64,000 nt of DNA from Rhizobium sp. SG_E_25_P2 (GCF_029892285.1 NZ_JARXVM010000006.1:124001-188000), one strand, 5' to 3'; positions 34,443 through 44,676 are shown, numbered from the stretch's first letter. Numbers and translations are program-made. The notes: generated by a model from the sequence alone, not told the origin.

Positions 34443-36857
34443 ATGAAATTCACATCGATTCAGCAAAAGATCGCGCTTTTATCCGGCCTGTGCGTCATTG
34501 CCGCCACCGGCGGCGTGGTGGCTTACAACATGGCAACGACCACGCGCAGTCAGGCATTCGTGGCCGAGCGTGTCGGCCGCCTGACGGAAGATCTCACCAA
34601 GGATAAATTGAAGACGATCGCATCGGCGCAGGCCGGCGCGATCGAGGCGACGCTGAACGGCGCCTTCGACGCCGCCAGAACGATGGCGCGCGGTTTTGAG
34701 GCGCTGGCGACGCCCGAGGCGGCGGGCGGCATTCCCGAGCCTTTGCGGCGAGCGCGGTTCAACGACATTCTCCTTCATGTGCTCAAGGACAATACCGGCT
34801 TTAACGGCACATACAGCGCCTGGGAGCCGAACGCGCTCGACGGGCGCGACGCCGACTTCGTCGACAAGCGCGACACGGGCTCCGACGCGACGGGCCGCTT
34901 CCTGCCCTACTGGACGCGCGACGCCGGCGGCAAGATCGCGCTTCAGCCGCTGGTCGAATATGACAGCCGCGACCTGCATCCCAATGGCGTGATGAAAGGC
35001 GGGTGGTATATCGGCCCGCAGGAGGGCAAGGGCGAGAGCATCCTTGATCCCCTGCCCTATATTGTTCAGGGCAAGAATGTTTTTCTCGCCACCATGTCGG
35101 CGCCGATCACGATCGACGGCGCGTTCAAGGGCGTCGTCGGCGCGGATTTCGATCTGGCTTTTGTGCAAAAACTGGCGGAAAAGGTGCAAGCCTCTCTCTA
35201 TGGCGGCAAGGTCTCGGTCGAGATCATCAGCCATATGGGTCTGATCGTCGCCTCCAGCGAGCGACCGGACGCCATCGGCCGTCCCTTCGACGAGAACAGG
35301 CCCGACCTTGCCGACGCCCTGAAAACAGCGGAAAGCGGAGAGAACAGCGTGAAGCTCGACGCTGACGCGTTCCGCGCCTTCGCGCCCATCCAGATTGGCC
35401 GGACGAAAACGCCGTGGTCGGTGATGATCTCGGTTCCCAAACCGGTGGCGCTGGCCGAAGCCATGGCGCTTGACGCGGAGCTCGCGGCGCGCAACAGCCA
35501 TGACACATTGATGCAGGCGATCGTCTCCGCCGTGATCGTCATTACCGGCATGCTCGGCATGTGGCTGGTGGCGCGCAGCATATCCAGCCCGATCCGCCGG
35601 ATGACGTCAACCATGCGCCGCCTGGCCGACGGCGACACATCCGCTGACATCCCGGGCACGGACCGCGCCGACGAAATCGGCAAGATGGCGGAGACCGTCG
35701 CTGTCTTCCGGTCCAACGCCATTGAAAAGGCCCGTATCGAACAGGAAGCGGAGACCAATCGCTCGCTGACCGAACAGGAGCGCATGGCGCGCGAGGCGCA
35801 GAAGGCGCGAGAAACCGCCGATAACCAGTTCGTTGTCGACCAACTGGCCGACGGGCTCGCAAAACTCGCCGAGGGTGATGTGGTCTATCGCCTCGATACG
35901 CCCTTCGTCCCCCATCTCGACAGCCTGCGGCATGATTTCAACAATTCGGTGGGTCGCCTGCAAGCGGCGCTGCAAAATGTGGCGGAGAACGCCCGCGCCA
36001 TCGATGGCGGCGCAAACGAGATCCGCTCCGCCGCCGACGATCTGTCGCGCCGCACCGAGCAGCAGGCCTCGTCGCTTGAGGAAACCGCCGCCGCGCTTGA
36101 GGAAATCACCACGACCGTGAAGGATTCCGCCCGTCGCGCCGAGGAAGCCGGCGCTTTGGTGAGCCGCACCCGCCAGGGCGCGGAAAAGGCCGGCGACATC
36201 GTCCGCAGCGCGGTGGCCGCCATGAAACATATTGAGAAATCCTCGGCGGAAATCTCCAACATCATCGGCGTTATCGACGAGATCGCCTTCCAGACCAATC
36301 TGCTGGCGCTCAACGCCGGGGTCGAAGCCGCCCGCGCCGGCGAAGCCGGCAAGGGTTTCGCCGTCGTGGCGTCCGAAGTGCGCGAACTCGCCCAGCGCTC
36401 TGCTCAGGCGGCGAAGGAAATCAAGTCGCTGATCATGACTTCAGGCGATCAGGTGCGCAACGGCGTGGCGCTGGTCGACAACACCGGTCGGTCGCTGGAA
36501 GCCATCGTCGACGAGGTCAAGCAGATCAACCGTCTGGTGGAGGCGATCGTCGAATCCTCGCGCGAACAGTCCAACGGCATCCAAGAGATCAACGGCGCCG
36601 TCAACCTGATGGATCAGAGCACGCAGCAGAATGCCGCCATGGTGGAGCAAAGCACGGCCGCCAGCCACAACCTCGCCAAGGAGGCGGCGGCGCTCAACGC
36701 GCTGATCGGCCAGTTCCGGATCGAGGCGAACGCCGCCGCGCGACGGACCGAAGCAGCGCCCGCCCCGTCCGCATCGTCTCCGGCGCGCCGGCTCGGACGC
36801 AAAATCGCCGCCGCCTTCGGCGGGCAGCAGACCGCTGCGAGCTGGGAGGAATTCTGA
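34443..36857 (+). CDS. Methyl-accepting chemotaxis protein with periplasmic Cache-type domain
   Basis: An 804-residue transmembrane chemoreceptor. The order is TM1 (about 9-29), a large periplasmic dCache-like sensor ([48 protein letters not shown]), TM2 (about 358-378), HAMP, a linker, and the kinase-control hairpin with [34 protein letters not shown] near residues 605-640. It ends in SWEEF, an xWxxF pentapeptide that tethers CheR/CheB, so it is probably an adaptation-assisting receptor. The ligand is unknown. AAAGGGG precedes the ATG at 34443. No che genes are adjacent. Confidence 0.95.
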   Translation: MKFTSIQQKIALLSGLCVIAATGGVVAYNMATTTRSQAFVAERVGRLTEDLTKDKLKTIASAQAGAIEATLNGAFDAARTMARGFEALATPEAAGGIPEPLRRARFNDILLHVLKDNTGFNGTYSAWEPNALDGRDADFVDKRDTGSDATGRFLPYWTRDAGGKIALQPLVEYDSRDLHPNGVMKGGWYIGPQEGKGESILDPLPYIVQGKNVFLATMSAPITIDGAFKGVVGADFDLAFVQKLAEKVQASLYGGKVSVEIISHMGLIVASSERPDAIGRPFDENRPDLADALKTAESGENSVKLDADAFRAFAPIQIGRTKTPWSVMISVPKPVALAEAMALDAELAARNSHDTLMQAIVSAVIVITGMLGMWLVARSISSPIRRMTSTMRRLADGDTSADIPGTDRADEIGKMAETVAVFRSNAIEKARIEQEAETNRSLTEQERMAREAQKARETADNQFVVDQLADGLAKLAEGDVVYRLDTPFVPHLDSLRHDFNNSVGRLQAALQNVAENARAIDGGANEIRSAADDLSRRTEQQASSLEETAAALEEITTTVKDSARRAEEAGALVSRTRQGAEKAGDIVRSAVAAMKHIEKSSAEISNIIGVIDEIAFQTNLLALNAGVEAARAGEAGKGFAVVASEVRELAQRSAQAAKEIKSLIMTSGDQVRNGVALVDNTGRSLEAIVDEVKQINRLVEAIVESSREQSNGIQEINGAVNLMDQSTQQNAAMVEQSTAASHNLAKEAAALNALIGQFRIEANAAARRTEAAPAPSASSPARRLGRKIAAAFGGQQTAASWEEF

Positions 36858-36870
36858 AGCTGACTGCAGA

Positions 36871-36897
36871 GCGGGGCCGGAGACGAGCCGGCCCCGC
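36871..36897 (+). terminator. Strong hairpin after the chemoreceptor gene
   Basis: A perfect 10-base-pair GC-rich stem (GCGGGGCCGG at 36871-36880 with CCGGCCCCGC at 36888-36897) with a 7-base loop lies 13 bases after the stop codon. No U-tract follows, so it may stabilise the 3' end or act with Rho rather than be a classical terminator. Confidence 0.55.
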
Positions 36898-36999
36898 CAG
36901 ACTTACGACCAACCGGGGCCATCAGAAGATTTCATATCAGACCCGACTTCAGATTGATGGAACCTCGCGCTATGCATCCTCTCAAAGGGGAGACGCGCC

Positions 37000-37509
37000 A
37001 TGATCGATACGTTTCGTATGTTCGCCGCCTATAACCGCTGGGCCAACACAACGCTTTACAATGCGGCGGCAGCGATGAGCGAAGAGGAGCGGCGCGCGTC
37101 CACCGGCGCCTTTTTCGGCTCGCTGCACGCCACGCTCAACCACATCCTCGCCGCCGACCGCATCTGGCAAAAGCGCTTCACCGGCGCGGGCGACGCGCCG
37201 ACCCAGTTGGACGCCATTCTGTATGACGATTTCGCAGCGCTTCGACAGGCGCGCGCCGCCGAGGATGAACGCATCATCGGCTGGATAGACAGCCTGTCCG
37301 AGACCGATATCGCGGGACGGTTCACCTATACGCCGGTGAGTTCGACTGAGACCGTCACGCAAAAGCTGAGCGGCGCCCTGTCCCATGTGTTCAACCACCA
37401 GACCCATCATCGCGGCCAGTGCCATATGATGCTGACGAGTCAGGGCAAGCCGAGCCTGGCGCTCGATCTGGTGTATTTCATTCGCAGCGACGGCAAAGAG
37501 TGGATGTGA
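37000..37509 (+). CDS. DinB-family (four-helix, damage-inducible-like) protein
   Basis: The 169-residue protein matches the DinB/YfiT-like putative metalloenzyme fold: FAAYNRWANTTLYNA, LHATLNHILAADRIWQKRF and a third block LSHVFNHQTHHRGQCHMML, which supply the metal-binding His triad. These proteins often use bacillithiol, mycothiol or glutathione, but no substrate is known here. It is unrelated to DNA polymerase IV despite the name, and no SOS box lies upstream. AAAGGGGA precedes the ATG. Confidence 0.9.
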   Translation: MIDTFRMFAAYNRWANTTLYNAAAAMSEEERRASTGAFFGSLHATLNHILAADRIWQKRFTGAGDAPTQLDAILYDDFAALRQARAAEDERIIGWIDSLSETDIAGRFTYTPVSSTETVTQKLSGALSHVFNHQTHHRGQCHMMLTSQGKPSLALDLVYFIRSDGKEWM

Positions 37510-37564
37510 CGGAGAGCGCGAAGGCCATATTCCCCTCACCGCTTTTTTCCGCTAAAGCGCGGGC

Positions 37565-39433
37565 ATGATCGCGATTTCAGGACTGACAGCCCGCATTGCC
37601 GGGCGACTTCTTCTCGACGACGCCAGCGTCTCCCTGCCCACCGGCGTCAAAGCCGGCCTGGTGGGGCGCAATGGCGCGGGTAAATCCACACTGTTCAAGA
37701 TCATCACCGGCGAGATGGCGCCCGAATCCGGCGACGTCTCGGTGCCCCGGGGCGCGCGCATCGGCCAGGTGGCGCAGGAAGCGCCGGGCACCGACGATCC
37801 GCTGATCGAGATCGTGCTCGCAGCCGACAAGGAGCGCGCCAGCCTGCTGGCGGAAGCCGAGACGGCCACAGATCCGCACCGCATCGCCGAGATCCAGGTC
37901 AGGCTCGCCGACATCGACGCCTATTCGGCCGAAGCCCGCGCCGCCTCCATTCTCGCCGGCCTCGGTTTCGACGAAGAGGCCCAGCACCGACCCGCCAAGA
38001 GCTTTTCGGGCGGCTGGCGCATGCGCGTGGCGCTCGCCGCCGTGCTGTTCTCCGAACCGGATCTGTTGCTGCTCGACGAACCGACCAACTATCTCGACCT
38101 CGAAGGCGCTCTGTGGCTGGAAGATTATATCCGCCGCTATCCGCATACGGTCATCATCATCAGCCATGACCGCGATCTGCTGAATTCGGCTGTGAATTCG
38201 ATCGTGCATCTCGACCAGCAGAAGCTCACTTTCTATCGCGGCCCCTACGACCAGTTCGAACGGCAGAAGGCGGAAGCCGAGGAATTGCAGACCAAGGCCA
38301 AGGCCAAGAACGAGGTGCAGCGCAAGCATCTGCAGAGCTTCATCGACCGTTTCAAGGCCAAGGCGTCGAAAGCCAAGCAGGCGCAGAGCCGCATCAAGGC
38401 GCTGGAACGACTGGGCACCGTGGCCGCCGTGGTGCACTCCCATGTCCAGGGCTTTTCCTTCCCCGACCCCAAGCGCGAGGCGGCCTCGCCGATCATTGCG
38501 GTGGAAGGCGGGCTGGCGGGTTACACGCCGGGCAACGCCATTCTCAAAAACATCAATGTCCGCATCGACACCGATGATCGCATCGCCCTGCTCGGCTCAA
38601 ACGGCAACGGCAAGTCGACCTTCGCAAAATTCATCTCCGGGCGGCTCGCGCCGCTGGGCGGAAAGGTCACGTCTGCGCCGAATCTCAAGGTCGGCTTCTT
38701 CGCGCAGCACCAGCTGGACGACCTGATCCCGGATCAGAGCGCCGTCGATCACATCCGCCGCCTCATGCCGATGGAGCCCGAAGCCAAGGTTCGTTCTCGC
38801 GTGGCGCAGATGGGGCTGGCCACCGCCAAGATGGATACGGCGGCCAAGGATCTCTCGGGCGGTGAAAAGGCGCGTCTGCTGATGGGCATCGCCGCTTTCG
38901 AAGCGCCCAATCTGCTGATTCTCGACGAGCCGACCAACCATCTGGATATCGACAGCCGCCGGGCGTTGATCGAGGCGCTGAACGATTATTCCGGCGCCGT
39001 GATCCTGATCTCGCATGACCGCTACCTGATCGAGGCGACTGTCGACCGTCTATGGATCGTGCGCGACGGCACGGTGAAGGCGTTCGAAGGCGATATGGAC
39101 GAATATCGCGACATCGTCGTGGGTTCGAACAAGAAGCCGCGCAAGGAAAAGGAAGAGACGCCTGCGCCGCAGGCCGCGGCGCCCGCCCAGCCCAAGCGCG
39201 GCAATCCGGCGGTGTTGCGCAAGAAAGTCGAGGAATTGCAGGCGATGATCGGCAAGATCGAGCGCCTGATCCAGGGCATCGACACCGAACTCGCCGATCC
39301 CCAGCTTTACGCCAAGAATCCCACCCGGGCCGGCGAACTCACCAAGGCGCGCGCCAATGCCGCCAAGAAGCTCGCCGACACTGAGGAGGAATGGCTGCTC
39401 CTGTCGACCGAACTGGAAGAGCTCGGCGCCTGA
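37565..39433 (+). CDS. ABC-F family ATPase (YheS/Uup-like)
   Basis: A 622-residue soluble protein with two ABC domains and no membrane segment. Walker A motifs are GRNGAGKST (residues 34-42) and GSNGNGKST; signatures are FSGGWRMRVALA and LSGGEKARLLMG; Walker B/Glu are LLLLDEPTNYLDL and LLILDEPTNHLDI. A charged linker helix between domains (KAKAKNEVQRKHLQSFIDRFKAKASKAKQAQSR) is the PtIM, and a Lys/Glu-rich C-terminal coiled coil follows. ABC-F proteins act on stalled or initiating ribosomes. The subfamily looks like YheS, but resistance or Uup roles cannot be excluded. Confidence 0.94.
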   Translation: MIAISGLTARIAGRLLLDDASVSLPTGVKAGLVGRNGAGKSTLFKIITGEMAPESGDVSVPRGARIGQVAQEAPGTDDPLIEIVLAADKERASLLAEAETATDPHRIAEIQVRLADIDAYSAEARAASILAGLGFDEEAQHRPAKSFSGGWRMRVALAAVLFSEPDLLLLDEPTNYLDLEGALWLEDYIRRYPHTVIIISHDRDLLNSAVNSIVHLDQQKLTFYRGPYDQFERQKAEAEELQTKAKAKNEVQRKHLQSFIDRFKAKASKAKQAQSRIKALERLGTVAAVVHSHVQGFSFPDPKREAASPIIAVEGGLAGYTPGNAILKNINVRIDTDDRIALLGSNGNGKSTFAKFISGRLAPLGGKVTSAPNLKVGFFAQHQLDDLIPDQSAVDHIRRLMPMEPEAKVRSRVAQMGLATAKMDTAAKDLSGGEKARLLMGIAAFEAPNLLILDEPTNHLDIDSRRALIEALNDYSGAVILISHDRYLIEATVDRLWIVRDGTVKAFEGDMDEYRDIVVGSNKKPRKEKEETPAPQAAAPAQPKRGNPAVLRKKVEELQAMIGKIERLIQGIDTELADPQLYAKNPTRAGELTKARANAAKKLADTEEEWLLLSTELEELGA

Positions 39434-39448
39434 CGGCGCCGTCTCGGG

Positions 39449-40006
39449 TCAGAGCGGCTGAGTTCCGTCGTCTGGACGGTTGGGCTCGGCGTCGGCCAGA
39501 GGAGATGGCGCGACCTCGCGGCGGGCCTTGTCGAAAATCTCCATCAGCCGCGCTTCCTGGCTGCGATCGAGATTGGTGCGGATGATGCGGCCGCCATGGG
39601 CGCTCATCGCCTCGATCACGCGATCGGACGAGGCGCGCTCGGCGAGCAGGAACAAGGCCGCCTGGCCCGGCTGCAGGACGCTGGCGACATCCTTCATGAA
39701 CTTGTCGTTGACGCCGTAATCGGTCAAAGCGCCCGCAAGCGCGCCGGACGCCGCGCCGGCGGCTACGCCCATCAGCGGGTTGAAGAACAAAAGGCCGGCC
39801 AACAAGCCCCAGAAGGCGCCGCCGGAGGCGCCCAGCGCCCAGAGATTGACCATCTGGTGCAGCTTGATCTCGCCATCCGGCTCCGCAGTGGCGACGACGG
39901 CGTCATTGACGGTGACGAGATAATCGCGGGAGAGATTGAAGAGCCCCTTGCGGGCCTCCTCTGCTTGAGCCTGGCTGTCATAGCCGAAGACAATGAGTTC
40001 GGACAT
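39449..40006 (-). CDS. DUF1269 family membrane-associated protein
   Basis: The 185-residue protein starts MSELIVFGYDSQAQAEEARKGL, has DAVVATAEPDGEIKLHQMVNL, and then a Gly/Ala-rich hydrophobic region (WGLLAGLLFFNPLMGVAAGAASGALAGALTDYG) as in DUF1269/glycine-zipper proteins, followed by a soluble [18 protein letters not shown] domain. Function is unknown; family members are often stress-associated. AGGAAAGGA precedes the ATG. Confidence 0.88.
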   Translation of the reverse strand: MSELIVFGYDSQAQAEEARKGLFNLSRDYLVTVNDAVVATAEPDGEIKLHQMVNLWALGASGGAFWGLLAGLLFFNPLMGVAAGAASGALAGALTDYGVNDKFMKDVASVLQPGQAALFLLAERASSDRVIEAMSAHGGRIIRTNLDRSQEARLMEIFDKARREVAPSPLADAEPNRPDDGTQPL

Positions 40007-40107
40007 TGCAGTTCCTTTCCTGTCAGCGCCCCTCTCTTATGATATGGGGTGCGGCGCCTCGGATTAAACCGCAGTCCCGTGAATTCTCCGCGACATCCCC
40101 GGCGTCA

Positions 40108-40953
40108 TCAGCCGAGCTCGAAGGACGTGACCCCGAAAATGCGCCTGAGCGGCAGTTCCGGATAATGGCCGCGATACATCCGCGCCGTCTCGAACACCGG
40201 CTGCATGCCGTAACGCAGGGCGAGCGCTCTTGCTTCGGGATTGGGCATGGGAATGTCGAGATAGATGTCGCCGCCGCCGACGCCGGCCACCAGCGCCCGG
40301 AACAACCGGTCGGCGATCTCGGGACTGTCGGCGAAAAGCGGACCGATCTTGAAACCCGAGCCGCAGGCGCGGATGGCGCCGAGGCCGCTGATCGATCCAC
40401 CGTCGCGGAACACCAGCGCGGCGCGTCCATGGCTGGCGTCGGCGGATGCATCGAGCCAGGCGGTGATGAACCTTTGGCGCGGGGCCGGATTGCAGGCGGC
40501 GTCATAGGCCACCAAAGCGTCCGTCGGCACGCTGGCTGCCGGAACGATTCGCGGATCCATGGGCGCGTCCAGAAGAAGTTTCGCGCCATAACGGGCATTG
40601 GCATGGGCATAGGCGAAGCCGGATTTGCGATAGTTTTCCTGCTGCGCCACCACGCCGTCGAGCCCGACAGTGCGCGCCGGGCTCATCGCCAGCACCTGGC
40701 TCCATAGGCGGAAGCCGAGGCCTTGCCCGCGAAACTGCGGCAAGACGATGTAGAAGCCTAGAAAACCATAGTCGGGATGATGATGCACAAGCGAAACGCC
40801 TGCTGCGATCTCACCATCGACGTCATCAACCCAATAGCCATCCGGATCGGCGCGCCAGAATGCGTCCGCATCGCCCAAACCCGGATTCCAGCCTTCCTTC
40901 GCCGCCCAGGACACCAGCGCCTCGAGATCGGTTTTTGTCGCCCTTCTGATCAT
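40108..40953 (-). CDS. GNAT acetyltransferase with C-terminal DUF-type GNAT-like domain
   Basis: The 281-residue protein has an N-terminal GNAT domain (IAAGVSLVHHHPDYGFLGFYIVLPQFRGQGLGFRLWSQVL, motif A with RGQGLG) and a second, GNAT-like C-terminal half (ISGLGAIRACGSGFKIGPLFADSPEIADRLFRALV, then DIYLDIPMPNPEARALALRYGMQPVFETARMYRG). This two-part layout is that of the YitH/HolE-like group. The acceptor is unknown. ATG at 40953 has GGGAG eight bases upstream and is preferred to GTG at 40962. Confidence 0.88.
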   Translation of the reverse strand: MIRRATKTDLEALVSWAAKEGWNPGLGDADAFWRADPDGYWVDDVDGEIAAGVSLVHHHPDYGFLGFYIVLPQFRGQGLGFRLWSQVLAMSPARTVGLDGVVAQQENYRKSGFAYAHANARYGAKLLLDAPMDPRIVPAASVPTDALVAYDAACNPAPRQRFITAWLDASADASHGRAALVFRDGGSISGLGAIRACGSGFKIGPLFADSPEIADRLFRALVAGVGGGDIYLDIPMPNPEARALALRYGMQPVFETARMYRGHYPELPLRRIFGVTSFELG

Positions 40954-41102
40954 GCTTGCCACTCCCGTTCTGGCAGTGCATCACAAAAGGCGCGGTTTTA
41001 CCAGTTGCTTCCTCGGCTCGGCGCTTGCCCGGCGGCGGCATTCTGGTAAGAGCGAATAATAATCATACTTTTCCAGGAAACACTCAGTTCGGGAACAGAC
41101 AG

Positions 41103-42029
41103 ATGGCCCCCATCAAGCTCGCAATCGTCGGCGTCGGTAAAATCGTGCGCGACCAGCATCTTCCGGCAATCGCTGGAAACGGAGACTTCGCCCTCGTCGC
41201 CACCGCCAGCCGTCATGGAACGGTGGACGGCGTGCCGGCTTTCAAATCGATCGAGGACATGCTCGCGGCCATGCCGGAGATCGAGGCGGTGTCGCTGTGC
41301 ATGCCGCCGCAGTTCCGCTACGAGGCGGCGCTGACCGCGCTCAACGCCGGCAAGCATGTGTTTATGGAAAAGCCGCCGGGCGCGACAATTTCCGAAGTGG
41401 AAGACCTGAAGCGCATCGCCGCAGCCCAGGGCGTGTCGCTGTTCGCCAGCTGGCATTCGCGCTATGCGCCGGCCGTTGAAGCGGCCAAGGACTTCCTCGC
41501 AGCGTCGCCGATGAAGTCGCTGTTCATCAACTGGAAGGAAGATGTGCGCCACTGGCATCCGGGTCAGGCCTGGATCTGGGAGCCGGGCGGCCTCGGCGTG
41601 TTCGATCCCGGCATCAACGCCCTGTCGATCCTGACCCATATTCTGCCCAAGCCCGTCTTCATCACCGAAGCCGAGCTGGAATTCCCGGAAAATCGCGCCG
41701 CCCCCATCGCCGCGAGCATGCGCTTCTCCAACGCCGACAAGCCTGACGTCTCGGCGGAATTCGACTGGCGGCAGACTGGTCCGCAAAGCTGGGACATCGA
41801 AGCCGAAACCGAAGCCGGCAAGATGCGGCTGGCGGATGGCGGCGGCAAGCTGTTCATCGACGGCGCGCTCGCCTTCGAGGGGCCGATCATGGAATATCCC
41901 AATCTCTATGCGCGCTTCGCCGAGATCGTCACAGCCGGCGTCAGCGATTGCGACATCGCGCCGCTGACGCATGTCGCCGACGCCTTCATGCTCGGCCGCC
42001 GCAAGATCGTCGACGCCTTTCACGATTGA
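41103..42029 (+). CDS. Gfo/Idh/MocA oxidoreductase, probable D-galactose 1-dehydrogenase
   Basis: A 308-residue NAD(P)-dependent enzyme with an N-terminal Rossmann domain (KLAIVGVGKIVRDQHLPAI), VSLCMPPQFRYEAALTALNAGKHVFMEKPPGAT with the catalytic Lys, and a substrate domain (WHSRYAPAVEAAKDF, WIWEPGGLGVFDPGINALSIL). It looks like the proteobacterial D-galactose (or L-arabinose/fucose) 1-dehydrogenase group. No sugar lactonase or transporter lies next to it, so this assignment is moderate. ATG at 41103 gives the conserved start. Confidence 0.86.
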   Translation: MAPIKLAIVGVGKIVRDQHLPAIAGNGDFALVATASRHGTVDGVPAFKSIEDMLAAMPEIEAVSLCMPPQFRYEAALTALNAGKHVFMEKPPGATISEVEDLKRIAAAQGVSLFASWHSRYAPAVEAAKDFLAASPMKSLFINWKEDVRHWHPGQAWIWEPGGLGVFDPGINALSILTHILPKPVFITEAELEFPENRAAPIAASMRFSNADKPDVSAEFDWRQTGPQSWDIEAETEAGKMRLADGGGKLFIDGALAFEGPIMEYPNLYARFAEIVTAGVSDCDIAPLTHVADAFMLGRRKIVDAFHD

Positions 42030-42129
42030 CAACAGCCGCCCCGGATCGGCTTGAAACGGGGCGTCTTAACCGAATGGCAAGGCTTGGGCGTCATGATCAC
42101 TTCGGAATGTATTTTTCCGGAGTGATATT

Positions 42130-43572
42130 TTGAGCCCTTTGCTGACAGGCATGTTGCGCCGTTACCGAAGCGCCGCCGCACGCGCAGCGGCGCTTTTCGG
42201 CGCAGATCGCAGCGGCAATTTCGCGCTGACATTCGCTCTCATTTCAGTTCCGATGTTGATCGGCGTGGGCGCATCCATCGATTATGTCCGCGCCTATAAT
42301 ATCCGCGACCGCATGCAGGACGACCTCGACGCGGCGCTGATCGCCGCCGTCCGCGAAGTGGACACGCTGACCGAAGACAATATCAAGGAGCGCGTCAAGG
42401 TTTGGTTCAACGCGCAGGGAAGAACGGCTGGTATTTCCTACAGGGTCGACACCGACACGATCGCGATCAGCAAAACAAACCGCTCCATCCAGGCGACCGT
42501 CCATGGGGAAGTTCCCACAACGCTGATGAAGATCGGCGGCGTCAACAATGTCAGCGTCCAGGTGACCGCCGCCGTGGCGGGACCGGCGACCTCCTATCTC
42601 AACGTCTACATAGCGCTCGACAAATCCGCCTCGATGCTGCTGGCGGCGACGAGCGCTGGGCAGACGACCCTCATGAACAAGACAGGTTGTAACTTCGCCT
42701 GCCATGAGAAGGAAGGCGGCCCGTGGACTGTCAACGGCAAAAGCTATGCGCTGCGCTACAATACCGCAAAGGCTCTCGGCGTGACGCTGCGCGCCGATGT
42801 GTCAGTCACGGCCGCCCAGGAAGTCGTCGATCTCATCAAGGCTGCAGATCCCACCGGTTTGCGCATCAGGGTCGGCTTTTACACACTCGGCTCCACCGCC
42901 ACGGAGGAACTCGCGCCGACTTACTCTATGTCGGCGGCAACCAATGCTCTGAAAACCGACACCGACCTAACCAGTGCGAAATCGATTGCCTATTCATATT
43001 TCGACAAGTCGCTTCCGGCTTTGGCGGAACTTGTCGGAAATGCTGGGGACGGCAGTTCTGAGAGTTCACCGCTCAAACTCGTGCTGATTCTAACCGACGG
43101 CGTGCAATCTCAACGCAGTTGGGTGACGACGAACAACGGCACCGCGACGAAAGACGGCACTTGGATATGCGTGGCCTCTTCCGGCTCGACCTGCATCAAA
43201 TACAATATAAGCTATTTCCCCGACCAACCGAAAGTTTCCCCCCTGAATCCGGGCTGGTGCCAGGATATGAAAACCAATACCGCCACTGTCGGAGTTCTAT
43301 ACACAGAGTATCTCTCCATCGATAAGGACTGGGGCTACAACGGCACAGTCGGGGAAACCATGGCCACCAGCGGCTTCACGTCCGTATGGGGCGGAACGCT
43401 GAAAACAGGCGTGCCGTCCACCACCACGCGCCGCAACTATATTCCCACTGCGCTGTCCGACTGCGCCACCTCCTCCGATCTCTTCCTTGCCGCAAACGAC
43501 CCCGACGAAATCGAGGCCGGGTTGGCGAAGATATTTTCCCAATATCTCGGCTCCGTTCGGTTGACGCAGTGA
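42130..43572 (+). CDS. TadG-like pilus-assembly family protein with vWA domain
   Basis: The 480-residue protein has the TadE/G-type helix (DRSGNFALTFALISVPMLIGVGASIDYVRAYN) near residues 27-60 and a vWA domain with ALDKSASML (DxSxS metal site), LVLILTDGVQS and several Cys in loops. It heads a three-gene tad-like cluster. TTG at 42130 is preferred because GGAG lies seven bases upstream; ATG at 42151 is the alternative. It is related to the protein at 6.2-7.5 kb but is not a close copy. No Tad secretion machinery is present in the window. Confidence 0.85.
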   Translation: MSPLLTGMLRRYRSAAARAAALFGADRSGNFALTFALISVPMLIGVGASIDYVRAYNIRDRMQDDLDAALIAAVREVDTLTEDNIKERVKVWFNAQGRTAGISYRVDTDTIAISKTNRSIQATVHGEVPTTLMKIGGVNNVSVQVTAAVAGPATSYLNVYIALDKSASMLLAATSAGQTTLMNKTGCNFACHEKEGGPWTVNGKSYALRYNTAKALGVTLRADVSVTAAQEVVDLIKAADPTGLRIRVGFYTLGSTATEELAPTYSMSAATNALKTDTDLTSAKSIAYSYFDKSLPALAELVGNAGDGSSESSPLKLVLILTDGVQSQRSWVTTNNGTATKDGTWICVASSGSTCIKYNISYFPDQPKVSPLNPGWCQDMKTNTATVGVLYTEYLSIDKDWGYNGTVGETMATSGFTSVWGGTLKTGVPSTTTRRNYIPTALSDCATSSDLFLAANDPDEIEAGLAKIFSQYLGSVRLTQ

Positions 43573-43579
43573 GGGCGGC

Positions 43580-44089
43580 ATGAGGCGGATTCGCAGCTAT
43601 CTTCTCAACCGGAAAGGCAGCACGGCGATCGAATTCGCAATCCTGGTGCTGCCGTTCATGGTCATCATCCTGGCCATTATCGAAATCGCCTTGATGTTCT
43701 TCGTCGATTCGGCGTTGGATTCCGCCGTCCAAAAGGCAGTTCGCCAGGTGCGCGTCGGCACGGCGAAGTCCGGAAGCTGGGAGATCAGCAATTTCAAGGC
43801 GGCGATCTGCTCGGAACTGTCCTATTCCTTCTCCTGTTCGGCCAATCTGCTCGTGCGCGTATCGGTGATCACCGACATGAACTCCGTGACGAAGGTCAAT
43901 CCGTCATCGGGCGGCGTGCTGAACGTGACGGAAGCCTTCAATATCGGCAATGCCGGCGACTATGTGCTGGTGCAGGCCTTCCTGCCCTGGGATCCGACGC
44001 TCAAGCTCTACACTTTTGCTTCGGGCCGCCTGAATGACGGGCGTTACGTGCTGGGCGCCGCAGACCTCTTCAAGAACGAGCCCTTCTGA
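43580..44089 (+). CDS. TadE-like minor pilin family protein
   Basis: The 169-residue protein starts with a basic cytoplasmic end and a TadE helix (NRKGSTAIEFAILVLPFMVIILAIIEIALMFF) with the Glu typical of the class, then a periplasmic domain with two Cys (AAICSELSYSFSCSA) likely disulfide-bonded. It lies seven bases after the TadG-like gene and overlaps the next start (TGATG), so it is in the same operon. Confidence 0.88.
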   Translation: MRRIRSYLLNRKGSTAIEFAILVLPFMVIILAIIEIALMFFVDSALDSAVQKAVRQVRVGTAKSGSWEISNFKAAICSELSYSFSCSANLLVRVSVITDMNSVTKVNPSSGGVLNVTEAFNIGNAGDYVLVQAFLPWDPTLKLYTFASGRLNDGRYVLGAADLFKNEPF

Positions 44090-44664
44090 TGCCGGATTCG
44101 CACCCGAAGACAAAACGGCCCTCGATGTTCCGGCGCTTCCGCAAGGACCGCTCCGGCGTGTCCGCCATCGAATTCGTATTGATCTTTCCGATTCTGGTCG
44201 CCTTGCTCGCCGGCACCGTCGATTTCGGCCAAGCGCTGATGGTGTCGCGCAAGATGAACCAGATCGTCTCGACGCTCGGCGACATGATCGCCCAGAAATC
44301 CAGCTGGACGACGTCGGAAGCCACCGCCATCATCACCGGCTCGACCACGATCATCCTGCCGTTCTCGACCACAAATTTGAAGATCAAGCTCGCGGTGGTC
44401 GACGTGGCCTCCGACCTGTCCGCCAAGGTCAATTGGGGCCTATCCTATCAGGACACCGTGCCGGCCGCGAATAGCGCTTCGCCGGTGACCGTTCCGACCA
44501 CGATCGCCCAAAGCGGCGTCCAACTGGTGACCGTCGTTGCTACCTATCAGCTGACCACGCCCTTTTCCAGCCTGTTGGAGCCTGTGACAGGCGTCTCGAC
44601 CTATAATTACAGCAAGACCTATATCATGCGGCCGCGCGTGAAAGACACGATCACACTGGATTGA
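44089..44664 (+). CDS. TadE/TadG-like pilus-assembly family protein
   Basis: The 191-residue product has FRKDRSGVSAIEFVLIFPILVALLAGTVDFGQALMVSRKMN, the conserved TadE/G N-terminal helix with Glu, followed by a beta-rich periplasmic domain without Cys. It is the third gene of the 42.1-44.7 kb operon, coupled by stop-start overlap to the previous gene. The trio (vWA TadG, TadE, TadE/G) equals the minor pilin set of Flp pili. Confidence 0.87.
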   Translation: MPDSHPKTKRPSMFRRFRKDRSGVSAIEFVLIFPILVALLAGTVDFGQALMVSRKMNQIVSTLGDMIAQKSSWTTSEATAIITGSTTIILPFSTTNLKIKLAVVDVASDLSAKVNWGLSYQDTVPAANSASPVTVPTTIAQSGVQLVTVVATYQLTTPFSSLLEPVTGVSTYNYSKTYIMRPRVKDTITLD

Positions 44665-44676
44665 CGAAAATTCCCA

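Noticed and set aside
37000-37509. DinB-family gene as an SOS gene
   Set aside because: The family name derives from a damage-inducible gene in Bacillus; no GTTC-N7-GTTC box lies upstream here.
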